From positions 1,054,001-1,118,000 of the forward strand of contig JAGPNK010000005.1 in assembly GCA_020746835.1 (NCBI GenBank): a stretch of 64,000 nt of DNA, given 5' to 3'. Source of the DNA: Stachybotrys elegans (lineage: Eukaryota; Ascomycota; Sordariomycetes; Hypocreales; Stachybotryaceae). The notes beneath the pieces are model-generated. The model saw nothing but the letters and a program-made list of their open reading frames with translations, searched no databases and was not told the origin of the DNA. Shown piece after piece: positions 21,734 to 34,001 of this stretch. How positions within the stretch are numbered: position 1 is the first letter of the stretch; every line of letters starts with the position of its first letter. The position numbers and the translations under genes were made by a program.

Positions 21734-22933
21734 ATGGGCCACACCCGGGCGAAGCAGCCACGGCCGCCCAGCCGCAGCCGCTTCTTCGAAGGCTCCATGA
21801 ACGACCGCGCCTCCGCCGCTCCCCCCGTGCACTTCCTCGGCCCCGAGGAGCTCGCCGCTCTGCAGAAGCCCATCGCCGCCACCACCGCCTCCTCGTACTA
21901 CTCCTCCTCTCGCGCCTCCTCGGAAGAACACAGCCTCCCCGCCGCCCGGCCGCTGCACCACAAGAAGTCCAGCATTTTTGGCCAGGTCTGGGATGGCGTC
22001 CGTGGCCGCCTGGGCTTTCGACGCGGTGGCAGCACCGAGGACGGCTTGGGCAAGAGGCGCTCTGTGGCGACCGACAGCGAGTCTACCACTACCGATGGCA
22101 GCACCGCGGGCTACATGGACGACAGACCGACGAGGGAGGAGGCCCTGGCCAACTATCACCAGCTCGTCGCCTCGGGCTTCTTCTCCTCACACGCCATCCA
22201 GTCCTCGCGCCGTCCTCCACCCGGCACCGTCGTCCCTTCGCAGCCAAATTCTCCACAGCCCAACTCCCATAGGCTTCAACCGCCCAACAACCCTTCTCTA
22301 CAACCTCCATCCCCTCAACCGCCTCAGTGGCCCCTCACACCCTCCGGCTCCAAGGCCACCACGCCCGTTCGCTCGCCCGCCAGCGCCTCTTCGCGCGGCA
22401 CCAAGCGCGCAGCGACCGTCGACGACGAAGACGACGGCGGCGGCGGCGGCAAAGGTTATCAGGACAACAACGCGGTCCGTGAGACGGCGCCCAAGAAGCT
22501 TCGAAAATCGGTCTCCCGCGATGTCGTCAACGTCCCCAAGTTGCGGACAACCTCCTCACGCCGCAACCTGCTCTCTCGCCGCAGCGTGTCCAACGCCGGC
22601 GGCCCTGACCAGCCAGCCTCCCGCGAGCCCAACCGCCTCTCTAGGCGTGTTCTATCTAAGCTACCCAACAGCAAGCCGCCCTCTGCTGCTCCTCCCAACA
22701 TGCCCGCCCGCGGATCCTCCGCCCGCCGTAATGTTAGCGACTCGGCAAGCACCCGGGTCCTGCGGCCGCGCCCCAGCGCCTCGGAGCCGCTATGTGTCGT
22801 TCCTGACGCCAACCAAGGCATCCCTACGGTCCCCGCCATCCCCCTCAAGTTCACATACGGGGAGGACAGGGAAAATGACGGCCCCTGGCGAGGGCTGCGC
22901 CGCTCCCAGCGGAATTCCACCTCGGACGACTGA
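21734..22933 (+). CDS. Disordered conserved-looking protein of unknown function
   Basis: Function not recognised. The product is 399 residues from the first ATG of an open frame that extends further upstream without one. The N-terminus looks conserved in character: RPPSRSRFFEGSMNDRASAA, then HFLGPEELAAL. Next comes a short ordered-looking segment, IFGQVWDGVRGRLGFRRG, and a helix-like stretch, PTREEALANYHQLVASGFF. The rest is Ser/Pro/Arg-rich and probably disordered. Basic clusters (RGTKRAA, APKKLRKSVSR) suggest a nuclear or nucleic-acid-related role, but that is only an inference. Codon use is GC-rich at third positions, as expected for a real gene here, and no intron is needed. It lies 1.6 kb downstream of veA on the same strand. 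Confidence 0.7.
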   Translation: MGHTRAKQPRPPSRSRFFEGSMNDRASAAPPVHFLGPEELAALQKPIAATTASSYYSSSRASSEEHSLPAARPLHHKKSSIFGQVWDGVRGRLGFRRGGSTEDGLGKRRSVATDSESTTTDGSTAGYMDDRPTREEALANYHQLVASGFFSSHAIQSSRRPPPGTVVPSQPNSPQPNSHRLQPPNNPSLQPPSPQPPQWPLTPSGSKATTPVRSPASASSRGTKRAATVDDEDDGGGGGKGYQDNNAVRETAPKKLRKSVSRDVVNVPKLRTTSSRRNLLSRRSVSNAGGPDQPASREPNRLSRRVLSKLPNSKPPSAAPPNMPARGSSARRNVSDSASTRVLRPRPSASEPLCVVPDANQGIPTVPAIPLKFTYGEDRENDGPWRGLRRSQRNSTSDD

Positions 22934-24056
22934 GCAGCGTTGCTTTGCGGCCTAGCCAAGGCCTGGCTGCAACAACAAAACATGCATGCGTTACGAACTT
23001 CTAACGAGCTTTTATGTGTATATTGAATGATTGGATTTTGGACGGTTTGCGTGCGTACTCCTATCCCTTACACACAAACGCAACACGCGCTACGAGTTGG
23101 ACGGCACCACGGCCTTCCGTACTTGTTGCTCGTTTTGTTCTTTGCCATTTCTGGGCGGCTGAACTCTTGGTTCCTTTGCCAAGGGGCAGTTTCCCCCTTT
23201 CTCGTTTCCTCACCTTACAAGGTCACACAATAGGGAATTCGTGGTTAAAATCACCACGGGATGTTTGGTTATGATCGCCATGGCTATGGGTTCATGAACT
23301 GTTACTTGGGCAGTGGTCTTATGTACATATGTGTCTGTCTTTTCACTCAAGACAGACAAGAAGATCACATGCACCAAATTCTATGACTAGTTAGTTAATG
23401 GACCAATGATGACAATCGGAATGAAAATGAAGAACACTCAGACTGTGAGAGATAAAGCAGTACATTTAGACGCTGTAATGAACAAGCACTTTTTTTTCTC
23501 TTTTGGCTTGTCTTGGCTTGACATGCTGTGGAAGACTATGTACAAAACTAGAAGCGCTTCCTCACGCTCTTACAACAAACAAATACAAATAGAACCCTGG
23601 GGTCGTTTGCGGCACCTGTCCATCGTCCAGGCTGAACCTCGTCGGAAAAGAAAGGCCATCGGTAGCCCCGTCATGTCTCTCGTGCTTCCCAAAAACCAAC
23701 CCAAACACAACCGAACCGAACCCCCTCCATGATTGATTCCGGAACCCCGTGTACCGATTGTTGCCTGCCAGAGAAGTAAAGCAAGTAGTCCGTCATGAAA
23801 CACTCGACTCCCTATGCGGAATACAATTATTTCCAACACACACCACATCCTGCGGATCGTCACCACTCTAAGCTGAGAACCATACACCAGAGACCACCAT
23901 ATGTCAGAACCAAGCCTCGAATCAAACATGTCTCGTCTCATCTGTCAAGCATAGCTGGGCATTGACTTCGAGACGCCAAAAAGTATTAGAAACGGTGTAA
24001 CGATGCATGACTAGTAAAGAAACCTCGAGAGGGCTGTGTTCTTCATCGCCCCCAAC
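22934..24056. other. Intergenic between convergent genes
   Basis: Holds the 3' ends of the unknown gene and of the Mga2-like gene. It is more AT-rich than the coding parts. No coding frame is supported. Confidence 0.5.
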
Positions 24057-27000
24057 CTACGCGGCAACCCGCTGAGCGCTGGTGAGGAGGCGCGTTACTG
24101 AAGTCCGCCCAATCTCGACCACGGATGCCAGAGTGGCAAAAATGAGTGTAAAGATTGAAGGGAAGTAATTGTACGACATAGCGCACATTACCAAAACTAG
24201 GAGAGGAATCTACACTGCCGTTAGCATTGGTTCTGATGCCGACCCGCCCATGTGGAAAACTTACCCAGACGAAGAAAAGGTTTCGATCGCTGCTCAGGCG
24301 CTTGAAGTTGAGCTCGTGGGCTCTGAGGAACTGTTCTTTTTGCTCTGCCGTGATGGCGTGCTTCCGGCCAATCTTCAAGATGCTGGGAACGTCCTGGTCA
24401 GGCTTTGTCGCAGTTGTCGCGCTGTCGGTTGCATCCAAGGCGGATCCGCCTTCTCTCAGCGCAGACTTCCTATCTGTCTCAGCATCGGTAAGTGCCTGGA
24501 TAGCCGATGCGTGTTTCCTGTCTTGTTCCTCCTGAGGGAAAATCTCCTCGTACGCAGGTGGCGGGGACGTGTTGTTGTTCTGCGTATGGGATAGGAAGTC
24601 CCACCAGCCCTTGTCCATCCTGGCAGGATTGTTGTCCTCAGCGCCAGGGCGTGGTCCGTTCATACTAGGCATGAACTGCTGCATACGTTGCAGATATACC
24701 TGGTAGTCTGGGAACATCGGCATACCCGTGAACGTGGGCATCTGCATCTGGGGCATCTGGGGCATTTGTGGCATTTGTGGCATCTGGGGCATTTGCGGCA
24801 AGTGAGGTAAGTTTTGCAAGTGCAATGCCATAGACTGCTGGAACTGATGGAATTGCTGCTGGAACTGGTCTCGTGCTGCTGCGAGAGTGCTGCCAGGAGA
24901 GGCAAGACCGTCATCGATTTCTTCTTCGTCCTCTGGTTCCATCAAAGGCGGAGTCTCCACCAGCCGAGATTTTCTGTGTCGCAAGGAGATGAAGTTGTCG
25001 CCGTCAGAATCGTCGTCGGAGCCGTCCTCCTCGAAATCCCCAGATGTATACTCTGGACTCTCTTCGCCATCATCTGGCATGATGAAACCCTCATGTGTGT
25101 TGATCTTGGTCATTGGTTCCCACAAGGATGGTAGCGACGCGGCACTATTCGTTCGACTATGCAAGGATCCGCCGCTGCGAGACCGGGCGATGCGCTTCGA
25201 CCGATTAATAGCACGCCAGACAGTCATGGACTTGTTGACGTCCTCGGGGGTCTGGCCAGACAGGCTTCGCATCGTAGGGTCAGCGCCGGCTAGGAGCAAT
25301 CGTCGCACAATCTCCGGCTGGTTTGAAAGAGCCGCCATGTGCAATGGAGTGAACCCTCCTCTATCTCGTGCATCGGGATTGGCTCCGCGAGCAAGCAGGG
25401 CTGCAACAAAGCGGTGATAGCCGAGCGAACAGGCCAGATGAAGCATTGTATGACCAGTGCTTCTTCTCATATCCAGACGTGTTCTATGCATGCTGTCATC
25501 AAGATCGATCAGGTCAAGGCACTTGAGAAGTTGCGTCTCCAAGTGCTCCCTTGCGCCGTTGTAGGCAGGGCCGCCGGCCGTAGTGCCAGGAGCTCCGTTC
25601 CAGTTGCCGGACCCATCAGCTAATATTCGGCGAGCCAGGTCACTGACATCATGTATGCGTCCCGACATCTTGTGAGCGAGGACTTGGAGAGCAGCACGAA
25701 TAAGTTCGCCTTCGGTGTCCTCCACATACTTGAAGGTGGGAGGGGGCTTGGGAATGGACGAGCTGGGGGTTGGCAGCTTGAAGGTGACGGGCACGATACC
25801 TGGAAGACTGGCTGGAGGGAGAAGACAGACAAGAGACGAGTCTCCCCAGTACGTCGTCGTGGTTGCCTTGGTATCGCCAAAAAAGACTTCGAGACCCTGG
25901 AAGAAGGATGCGCCCAACACCGTAACCTCGATACCGCCCGTGGTGGGCCCCTCAGCCGGAATGATCTTATGGATTACGGGGAGAGGTCTGTTCTGGTTCA
26001 TGCCCATGGGCGCCGTAAAAATGCCGTTTGTCATAACCTGATTGTACTGATGCTGAGGTGCTGCGGCTATGCTGCTGCGGAGGCCGTTGGGACTGGGAGC
26101 TCGACTGGGGTGCCTGGATGTAGGGGCCGAATACATTGATGCCATAGCCATGTTGTCAATACTGATGGACCGGTTGAAGAAGGGGGCTTGCTCGTTGCTT
26201 GGTGTCGGGGGCCCAGTAGGGAAATGATGATTGTTTGGCGGTGCAAAGATATGCTCTAGATGAGATATGGGATTGGCTGAGGGAGAGAAGGGGGACGTGG
26301 CTGAGGTCATAGGTGCAGAAACTCCTTGAGATCCAGGAGATGGCGAGGTGTCCAGCCTAGTCATGGTCAACCCATCTGGAAGTCTGGAGCCGCTGGCTTT
26401 CCTTCTCTTGGCCGTGGGCCCCGGTGAGGGCGATGCTGGCCGGGAAAGGCCATGGGGCGGCACCATGTTGGTCATGGTTGGAGTCGTTTTTGCAGATGAT
26501 GAGATGGTTGAGATAGATGCCTGCTTCCCCCTCGGTAGTATAGACATTTCGCTGCCTTGTTGGGGTAGGGGAAAGGGGGCATTGGCTGTAGGCGTGATGA
26601 GCATCGGGTCAGGGATGGAGGCTTGGTGGAAGGCATTTGTAGGCTCTGACGCGGGCACAGGTACGGCCACGGGCATGGTCGCCGGCGCAGGCACAGGCGC
26701 AGGTGCAGGCACAGACGTGGACGCAGATGCAGGAGGTGCCTGCATTTGCACCTGTACCTGAGATTGCCCTTGCGTCTGCACAGGTTGCTCTTGTGCCTGC
26801 TGTTGCGACGCGTTCCCTTGCCCGTGAGGGTGAGTCTTGTGGTCGTCTGTGATCATGATGTCCTTGGTCATGCCTTGCGCAAGAACATGGTCTTGGTGGT
26901 CTTTAATGGTGAAAATCACGTTGTACCCAACCCTCTCGCCATGGTGTCGACAGTAACAGGCAATGCGCATGGGCAGGGTAACCCGTAGTGCCATGGTGTC

Positions 27001-28463
27001 TTGGGTGATCTCCCAATCCTTGATCTCATGGCAGTTGAAGACCAGCACACGGTAGAGCTCGTCTTTCTTCCACGCGTCTTCCTCTTCGAGCTTCTTGTTT
27101 TTCCTTCTGCTGATGCGCTTTTGCTCTCGGGCTATACAGCCTTCGCAAATGCTGATGGGTCCACCATTTCTGGGAGCCTCTTCCTCGTCGTCTGGATCGG
27201 GCTTGTATCGCCGCGGGTACTTGGCTGCTTTGGCCATGACCTTAGACAGCATCCCTGGCTGGTTCAGAACACTGGTGCATACAACAGTAGCCCAAAGCTC
27301 CAGCGTATCGGGCGAGGGTTGTGCTGGAGGCTTGGCCAATAGCTTTGGCTTGGCAATAGTATGCGTAGGAAGATGGAGCTTCTTGATCCCGGGCGGTCGA
27401 GGTGACATTACCAACGAAATGGAGATCTGGGTCTCAACCCTGGACTTGTTCGTATGGGGGTCGATCAGCAGCCGATATTGGTTGTTGCCGAAAACGTAGG
27501 GCTGTGATAGGCTGGGGGTGGCGAGTTGGCCTTGTGGTAAGATTGCCTGTGCCATCTGCATTTCGATCGTCGACATGGAGGCGCCTCCTGGATTAGAGGA
27601 GCCCATAGTAGTAAAGTTGATGTTGGGCGACATCGACAACTCGCCACCGTTGTTTGGTGATGGCGTATTCGTGCCGCGGCTTGACGGCGAGACCTGATTT
27701 GGGGTTGTGATTGACATTGGCGAGACGTCTCTGGTTCCTGCCGCCATCTCACCGTTCATCATAGCCATGGCCTGCTGAAAGAAGGGGTGAGTAGATTGAC
27801 ATTAAAAGCGAAGGCTCGACGTACAGTGTGGTAATTCTCGGCATTGTTTTTCACCAGCACATCTGCTTTGCCAGATTTTAGGGAAGCAGCAACCTGCTGC
27901 CCATGCAGTGCCCCAGGGTTGGTCACCGAGAGACCCGCATTGGGTGCGGTTTGGTCGATACTGGCAGGTGAACTGTGGAAGTTCATGCTCGAGTCCAAAA
28001 AAGAATCGTTCTCCTGGTCAAAGAAAGACCTGTCTTCTGAGCTCATCTGGAAGAATGCGTCGTCTTCGGCATACAAGTCGTAATTGCTCTTGTCCCAGTC
28101 CATGTTGTAGCCGTCATTGTTATCGTCCATCATGTCTTCAGGAGAAAAAAATGACGGTTTTGAGGAGCCGGTACCTTCCTCCCTCTTGGAGGAGGAAGCA
28201 GATTCCGAGGATGAATCTGGGAATGACCCGCCGGGGGACTCAGGGTCGTGTTGAGAATTTCCCAGTTCTCGCGGGTTAACGAGTGTCTTTTGGTGTGGAG
28301 GTATATCGCCCAGCGTTTGCTGGAGGGTGTCGGGACTTGGATCAAGCGGCGAGATGTCAGGATAAGGGTTCCCGTCTATGTATTGCTGGAACTCGGTGCT
28401 GCTCATTTCTAGTCCCGCTATCAGGGGACTTCCGCGGACGGTTGTACCTGCATTCGCTGACAT
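24057..28463 (-). CDS. mga2: Membrane-anchored transcription factor, Spt23/Mga2 family
   Basis: In yeast these factors sit in the ER membrane, are cut free by the ubiquitin-proteasome system and induce the OLE1 fatty-acid desaturase and hypoxia genes. The product is about 1433 residues. Order of parts: acidic N-terminal region; conserved Spt23-type region (NNQYRLLIDPHTNKSRVETQ, then an EGCIAREQKRISRRKNKK Cys/basic segment); Gln/Pro-rich linker; IPT/TIG domain at about 813-905 (PVIHKIIPAEGPTTGG); two to three ankyrin repeats at about 984-1055 (TMLHLACSLGYHRFVAALL, GFTPLHMAALSNQPEIV); an MPQ tripeptide repeat; and a C-terminal membrane segment (about 1380-1417). Exons are 28463-27825, 27774-24265 and 24209-24057. 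Introns are 27775-27824 (the acceptor is CAGCAG, so one Gln is optional) and 24210-24264 (GTAAGT/TAG). The codons just upstream of 28463 contain no ATG, so the start is there. Confidence 0.9.
24742..24800 (-). repeat. mga2: In-frame MPQ tripeptide repeat in the Mga2-like gene
   Basis: Nine-base units read as Met-Pro-Gln about seven times in a row between the ankyrin repeats and the membrane segment. The copies are imperfect at the DNA level (CATCTGGGG and CATTTGTGG on the plus strand). Length variation between strains is likely. Confidence 0.75.
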
Positions 28464-31400
28464 GTCAAGCACGAACGTCTCGGAAAAGTACTTTTTGAAT
28501 TGGGTTGGCTCCTTGCAGAATCAAGTCGCGTGAGCAGCGTTCGGCAGCTGCGTTGCAAGGCAAGCTTCTGGGATGATGCCGAACAAGATAACTTTAACTG
28601 CGCCCGTGCCCAAAGTGATGCTACCAGTCGTTCAGGGCTCGGAAGTAACCACCATGTGCCCTGCCCTCGAAGCCGTGGCTGGAATACCGAGGCGAGAGGG
28701 GCGTCGCGACGTGCCGGCGTAGTCGGAACAAACGGTCAACGGGGACCTGGGAGAATCTTTAAAGCGGTGACAGGAGTTGAACCACGAATCGTCGGTGGCT
28801 TGTCGTGATCTGGGCAGTCGGATCGTCTAAATCGATGTTGTCGTCGGTTCGGATGTAAATCAATGGGGAGAGAGGCTCGTGAGGATGTGATCAGAGGCCG
28901 TACTTGCGTAGGGAAAGGAAGAGCGGCCTCGCTCGAGTCGGATTGGGTGAGAATGATGTGCGAGGATTGGAACTGAGGTCCCAATTGCCAGAGCCAGAGC
29001 GGAAGGATGGAGGGATAAATTACCCACAGTGGCCACGACGACGTCCGTTGGGGGGGGGACACAGTGAGTACCTGGGGAGTACCTCGAGGTACGGAGCAAG
29101 GTACGGGCGCTGTACAAACAAAGTATGGATACTGGCAGGGAAATTTGTGGCAGGAGTGGGTGGAGGGAGCGATGTATGGGGTGCGCGGTGCAGGCCAGGG
29201 AGGTCTCGTCCAGGTACCTCTTGGCCGGATGTCAGGCAGGCGAGGCACTTGCAAAATCTGGGCGAAGATGGCCCAAGAACCAGTATCCGGCTAGGCGTGG
29301 CCGTTCTTGTAGCGCGATGCAACAGCAGGCGTGCTAAGCTGCTAGCGGGCAGTGTGGTGTGGCTCAGGCTGTGCCCCTAAAAGTTTGTAATATAAGTCCT
29401 CGAGGGTACCTCGTTGGTCCCTCAGATGAGCGATGGCGGGACGCCTAAAGGAGGGAGGGCGCATGTACAAAGTAGTGGGTGGTGGGTCCGAGCCAGTGCG
29501 TGCGAACCAATGCCCAGCACCCAGTTTCTCAAGTGGCAGGCAGGCTCCCGGATTTGGTGAATATGGTGACGATGCAGGCACCTTTGCCCTCCTGCCGCTT
29601 GGCTGCTGGTACCAGTGATCTGCCCTACAACCCGTAGTCGGCAGGTACTGTACCTGCCGTTGTGCGTACCTATACCGCGTGGGTAATCTCCCTGGGCCAG
29701 GCTGTGGGTGGATTTTTCTTCCTTTGGTGAACGAAGAGCGCAATCTGCCAAGATATGGTCTTGATTCAGCACAGTGCGTGCCAATGGTCAGGCAACAGCC
29801 CCGCAGCGCAGCCGTCGTGCGGGTAGGGTCGATCGTGTTGTTTGACAGAATTGCGGTGCGCTTGCACCATCCAACGCGAAACGCGGGTCAACAGGAGAGC
29901 AGGAGAGCAGGAGAGCCGCCGCCAATTCTCCGCCACCGCATTCGCAAGCATTCGGCCGAACTGCGTAAACCCAGCGTCGGTGGAGCGAGCGTGAAAAAGC
30001 AAGATCAGGCAGCCGGCAGCAGATTTGATACCTAGGGGGTACTTCGAAGCCAAGCAAGGAGGGCGTCGACTCACCTTGACGAACAGGACAGAGGGCTGTC
30101 TGACCCGACCCCGGCCTATCAAGATGGTAGTAGCCAGGGCAAATATGTCAGATGTGGACCAATGAGCCGAACCGGATATCGGCAGGGTCCTGGGAAGATG
30201 CACTGGTGGGTTGGCTGTCTTGTCTTTGTCTTGGTGACAATGTCTCACACAGTTATCGGTCAGAAGAAGATGCTGATTGAATTCCACCACAGCAGCCATG
30301 TGTATGCACCTACACCCTCATCTTATACTGTTCACCGCGGGTTGTGCACACATCATCAACATGCACAGCCGAATATCGATCTCCTTTGAGACGAGCCACC
30401 ATCCAAAGTGCCATAGAGATCATCCTGATATGGGCATATTCCGGTGCCGTTCATTGGTTGTTTTGAGTATGCCTTCAATGCATGAACAGGCGAGAGGCTT
30501 GGTGTTATGCAAACAAACGCGAGACGCGGGTTGTCAAGCCACCAGATACTGCCTCGGTGCTACAAGCCCTCGTCACAAATCATCACACCGTCTCCCGCCA
30601 CAAAAGTCTATTCGATCCGCTCACGCATACTCCGTACATGCTCCTAGCAAGGCCTATTGTTTCGGTCCGATGCAGATCACCTCCCGGAGTACGGTCGGCA
30701 AGCCGGAGGCTGGGCTCTCCGTTGCGGCACTCCAACTCAGTCTTCAGGGAACAGCCATAACTAAGCCTTGAAAGCATGGTTCACGGGGCGTTTTTCAAGG
30801 GCAGATGAAGTAGACGAGCCCGAGAACTATCCAAGTCACTCAATTCATCGGCAAGACCAGTCTGGCCCTGGCAATGAATGCAGGTTCGGTCAATTGGCCC
30901 AATCTACCATGCGTCCTCCCAGCGCTATCGGCCCTTGGTCAGCATGAGGTTGCAATATGCACGCCGTCCCGCCATCCTTGATGCATTGCCGACCGGTGTG
31001 CGCGATAAACTAGCCCGCAGCGAACGACAAAAGGGAGACGCCGCATGGGGGCGTGACAGAGGTGGTGTAGAACCTGCATGTTAAGACGGGCTCCGAGTCG
31101 ATTCCGATTCACCCACGCGCCTTCTAAGACCATCTGGAGCACATTGCCGTGCGCTCTCTGGCAGTTTGACCGAACGCGTCGCCGCCCGCCGTGAGCGAAT
31201 CGCATCCGCTTGCTCAACGCCACATTTCATCAATACGAAGATGTGCATGCAGGCTTGACAAGAGTGGCAGCACCTAGTCGTTCCTCGATTGGCCATAACA
31301 GAAATGCCTCATGGTCAGTATATCACCAAATGAGTTAGTTGCATTCTAGAGTTCTGGTTCCAATGTTTCACAATGACGGCTCTATTACGATTGGCTCATA

Positions 31401-32859
31401 TCCCTCCTAGAGCCTCATATAAACTTTGTCAAGTACGTGGCTGGACCCATACCCCAGATGGGACATTATAACCGCTCAAGCTAGACACCATTGACCCGAG
31501 GGGCCGCCAGGAAATCGCCGCTCCTCAAGAGCCATTTACAGCAAAACCAATTGCCGACTGCATCATGATCCCATTCGTCTAGGCCCTAACCTCACCGCAC
31601 AATGGGCTCAGCCTACGCCAAGGCGACTCGGATGGTTAGTCAAGAAGAAACGTCAATGGCAGGGACAACAAGAGATCTCTGACCCCTCAAATTGCGAATA
31701 GCAAAGGCGTCCCTCCATCCATGTCTTGCTTTGTGTCGTGGCTAACATTGTGTGGACCCTATATTCTGATACAATCAGCCTTGGGCATATGGTTAGATGC
31801 CTGCCGATGGGAATCGCAGACCCTGAGGGAAGTTGACGCCCGAAACATGAGCTCATCCAATGCTAGCTACATTGTTGCCCAATCCTACCTATCACCACTA
31901 CCTGGGTAGGTATTCTCCTGTGTTGCAAACCCCCACGCGCTTTGCTGGACTTGCTCTTGACCGAACGCCCTCGTTCCAGCGACAACCGGCCGGAAGCATC
32001 ATCCGCGCACGGGAAGACCAGCCACGAAAGGCCTATGTTCCAATGAGATAAGAAATCACATCATTACCGGAAGCCCCCCGGCCGCCACCGCGTGCGACAA
32101 GTATACTAGTCAGCACTTGCCCTAAACACAGATAGAGGAAGAGGAAATCAAGGGCTGCATTATGACGGTGATCTTGCCTGTCTTGATTCACACGTTGGGT
32201 GCTTCATACCTGCATGTGAGGAAGAACACATGTCTCCCCCTCTCAGGTCGAAAAAGCTGCCTAGACCCTGAGAGAGCACCAGACCGCTCCCGCCCTTCCC
32301 ATCAACGTTCCTTGGATCCGCATGCTGTTGACCCAGGGGTCTTGTCTTATGAACCATCCATGATGCGAATCAACGATAACAATCGTGGAATGTTGGCGCA
32401 CATACTGATGTCCACTCTCTCTCACTCTGCTTGGAATGAGAGTTTGCGTTTTTGACGGGTCTTTGCTCAGCCTTAGGGATGCGGCGTGCGCCATGTTATG
32501 ATAACCTGATATGCGGCAACGAACGCAATGCGGCGAATCAATCCATCTACGGGGGGGCATATATAAGGCCCTCCATACACACAGTCACCGCACAATACCT
32601 TGTCGAACGCTGTCCGGTATTGGACATTTCTCTCCCTGTGGCTATATTAATGGCGAACTAGAACAAGGTAAACAGTATCGTACACGAGTGGAAACGTCAT
32701 GACAACACATCATGTGGCCATTCGCGCTCGTATATTCCTGTTTATATCCACGGCACTCGCCATATCCCAAATATTACAGGTCCTCGTGTAGCCGGGTTTT
32801 CCTCTGTTTTTTTTTCTTCTTTTTTTCTTTTTTCTCTCGGAGTATTCGCGGTTCTTTCG
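28464..32859. other. 4.4-kb gene-free region upstream of the Mga2-like gene
   Basis: No supported coding frame on either strand. It includes repeated GTACC/GGTAC strings (about 29065-29110 and 29630-29690), a 3 x 8-base repeat at 29892-29915, and T/C runs near 32800-32840 that belong to the RNase H1 3' end. The first part must contain the Mga2-like promoter and leader. Confidence 0.5.
29892..29915. repeat. 3 x 8-base tandem repeat
   Basis: Three consecutive copies of CAGGAGAG in the region upstream of the Mga2-like gene. Confidence 0.7.
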
Positions 32860-34001
32860 TTAGAAGCCACCGTTGGTTGACGACTGGCTACTAGCCTGAC
32901 TTGTGTCGTTTGTGTCGTTGGTATCGAATGTAATGGGCAAACTTTTCAAAGCACCTTCATTGGCGAGTCGGTCTGCAGCGTTGTTGCCCACGTTCATGCC
33001 ATGCCCTTTCACCCACTCGAGCAAGGTTACTGCCCCTGCCTTTCCGCGCTCCTTGACCTTGGCCCTGATCTTCACGATGATATCTTTGTTCTTGACTTCC
33101 CCTCCCGTAGCTGTCTTCCATTCCTTTGTTTCCCAGGTCTCTGCCCAGGTGTTGACGCAGTTTATAGAATAACGGCTGTCGCTCCAAATCATCATCGACT
33201 GCTCGTTTGGCACCATTTCCATGGCTCGTAACATGGCCGTGAGCTCAGCACGTTGGTTGGTCTGTGCCTCCCCCTCAAGACGCTCTGCCAGGTTCCGTGG
33301 GTCATTGGGGCCGAAGTAGACGCCTATTCCCGCGGATGCATCTTTCCTCCCATTCGCACGGCTGCTGCCATCAGTCCATACTTGCAGTATGTCGCTTCTT
33401 GGCACCGTGCCCGGCTCAGCCTTGCCACCCCTGGAAACCCTCGCTCTCTTGGAAGGAGCTTCTACCTGCACAGGAAGTGCGAGAGCAGGGGGCGGTGGCG
33501 GCGGTGAGGGATCAAACGTCTCGCCCAGCGCCTCAACTGCATCTCGGTCTCCGTTCTCCTTGATGAACTCAACGGCCTCGGCATACGAGTTGAACTTCTT
33601 GTACTTGGGTTTACTGGCCCCCTTGATATGAGGCTCCGCCTCTGCCCAATCGGTGAAGATGCCCGTTGATCTTCCAACGGCCACCGCGTAGTACCTTGTC
33701 GGCTCGTCCGAGGGCGTCTCTACTTTTTTTCCTGCCACAAAGTCCTCGGCATCTTTCCGAGATGTGAAAGATTTAACTGCGGCGCCTGTCAGCCATTTTG
33801 CGTTGCGATATAGACAGGAAGAGGGCGAAGAGTCCACCTACATATAGCACCTTTGAAGCCTGTCGTCTGTGTGGAGCACTTGTCGTAACTGTCATATACA
33901 CCAGGCTGCCATCCGCAGCGGACGGCATAGAATTTAGGACCCTTGTCCGTCTTCCGTTTCTTGGAGGCAGAGGGCATGGCGTCGGCGCTTCTCTTGCTCA
34001 T
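32860..34001 (-). CDS. rnh1: Ribonuclease H1 with two hybrid-binding domains
   Basis: Cuts the RNA strand of RNA-DNA hybrids and so removes R-loops and primers. The product is 358 residues. A basic N-terminus (SKRSADAMPSASKKRKTDKG, nuclear-signal-like) leads into hybrid-binding domain 1 (FYAVRCGWQPGVYDSYDKC to FKGAIFKSFTSRKDAEDFV) and domain 2 (YYAVAVGRSTGIFTDWAEAE to FNSYAEAVEFIKE). A Pro-rich linker precedes the catalytic domain. Its four acidic residues are all present: Asp in WTDGSSR, Glu in NQRAELTA, Asp in WSDSRYS and Asp in NNAADRLAN; the KGHGMNVGN loop His is also there. One intron, 33777-33841 (GTAGGT, CTGAC branch, CAG), splits domain 1. The frame stays open upstream of the ATG, but only with a non-ATG start. 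Confidence 0.92.

Noticed and set aside
28760..28860. tRNA-like B-box (GTTCAACTCC on the minus strand)
   Set aside because: The bases on either side do not form a T-stem and no matching A-box cloverleaf was found.
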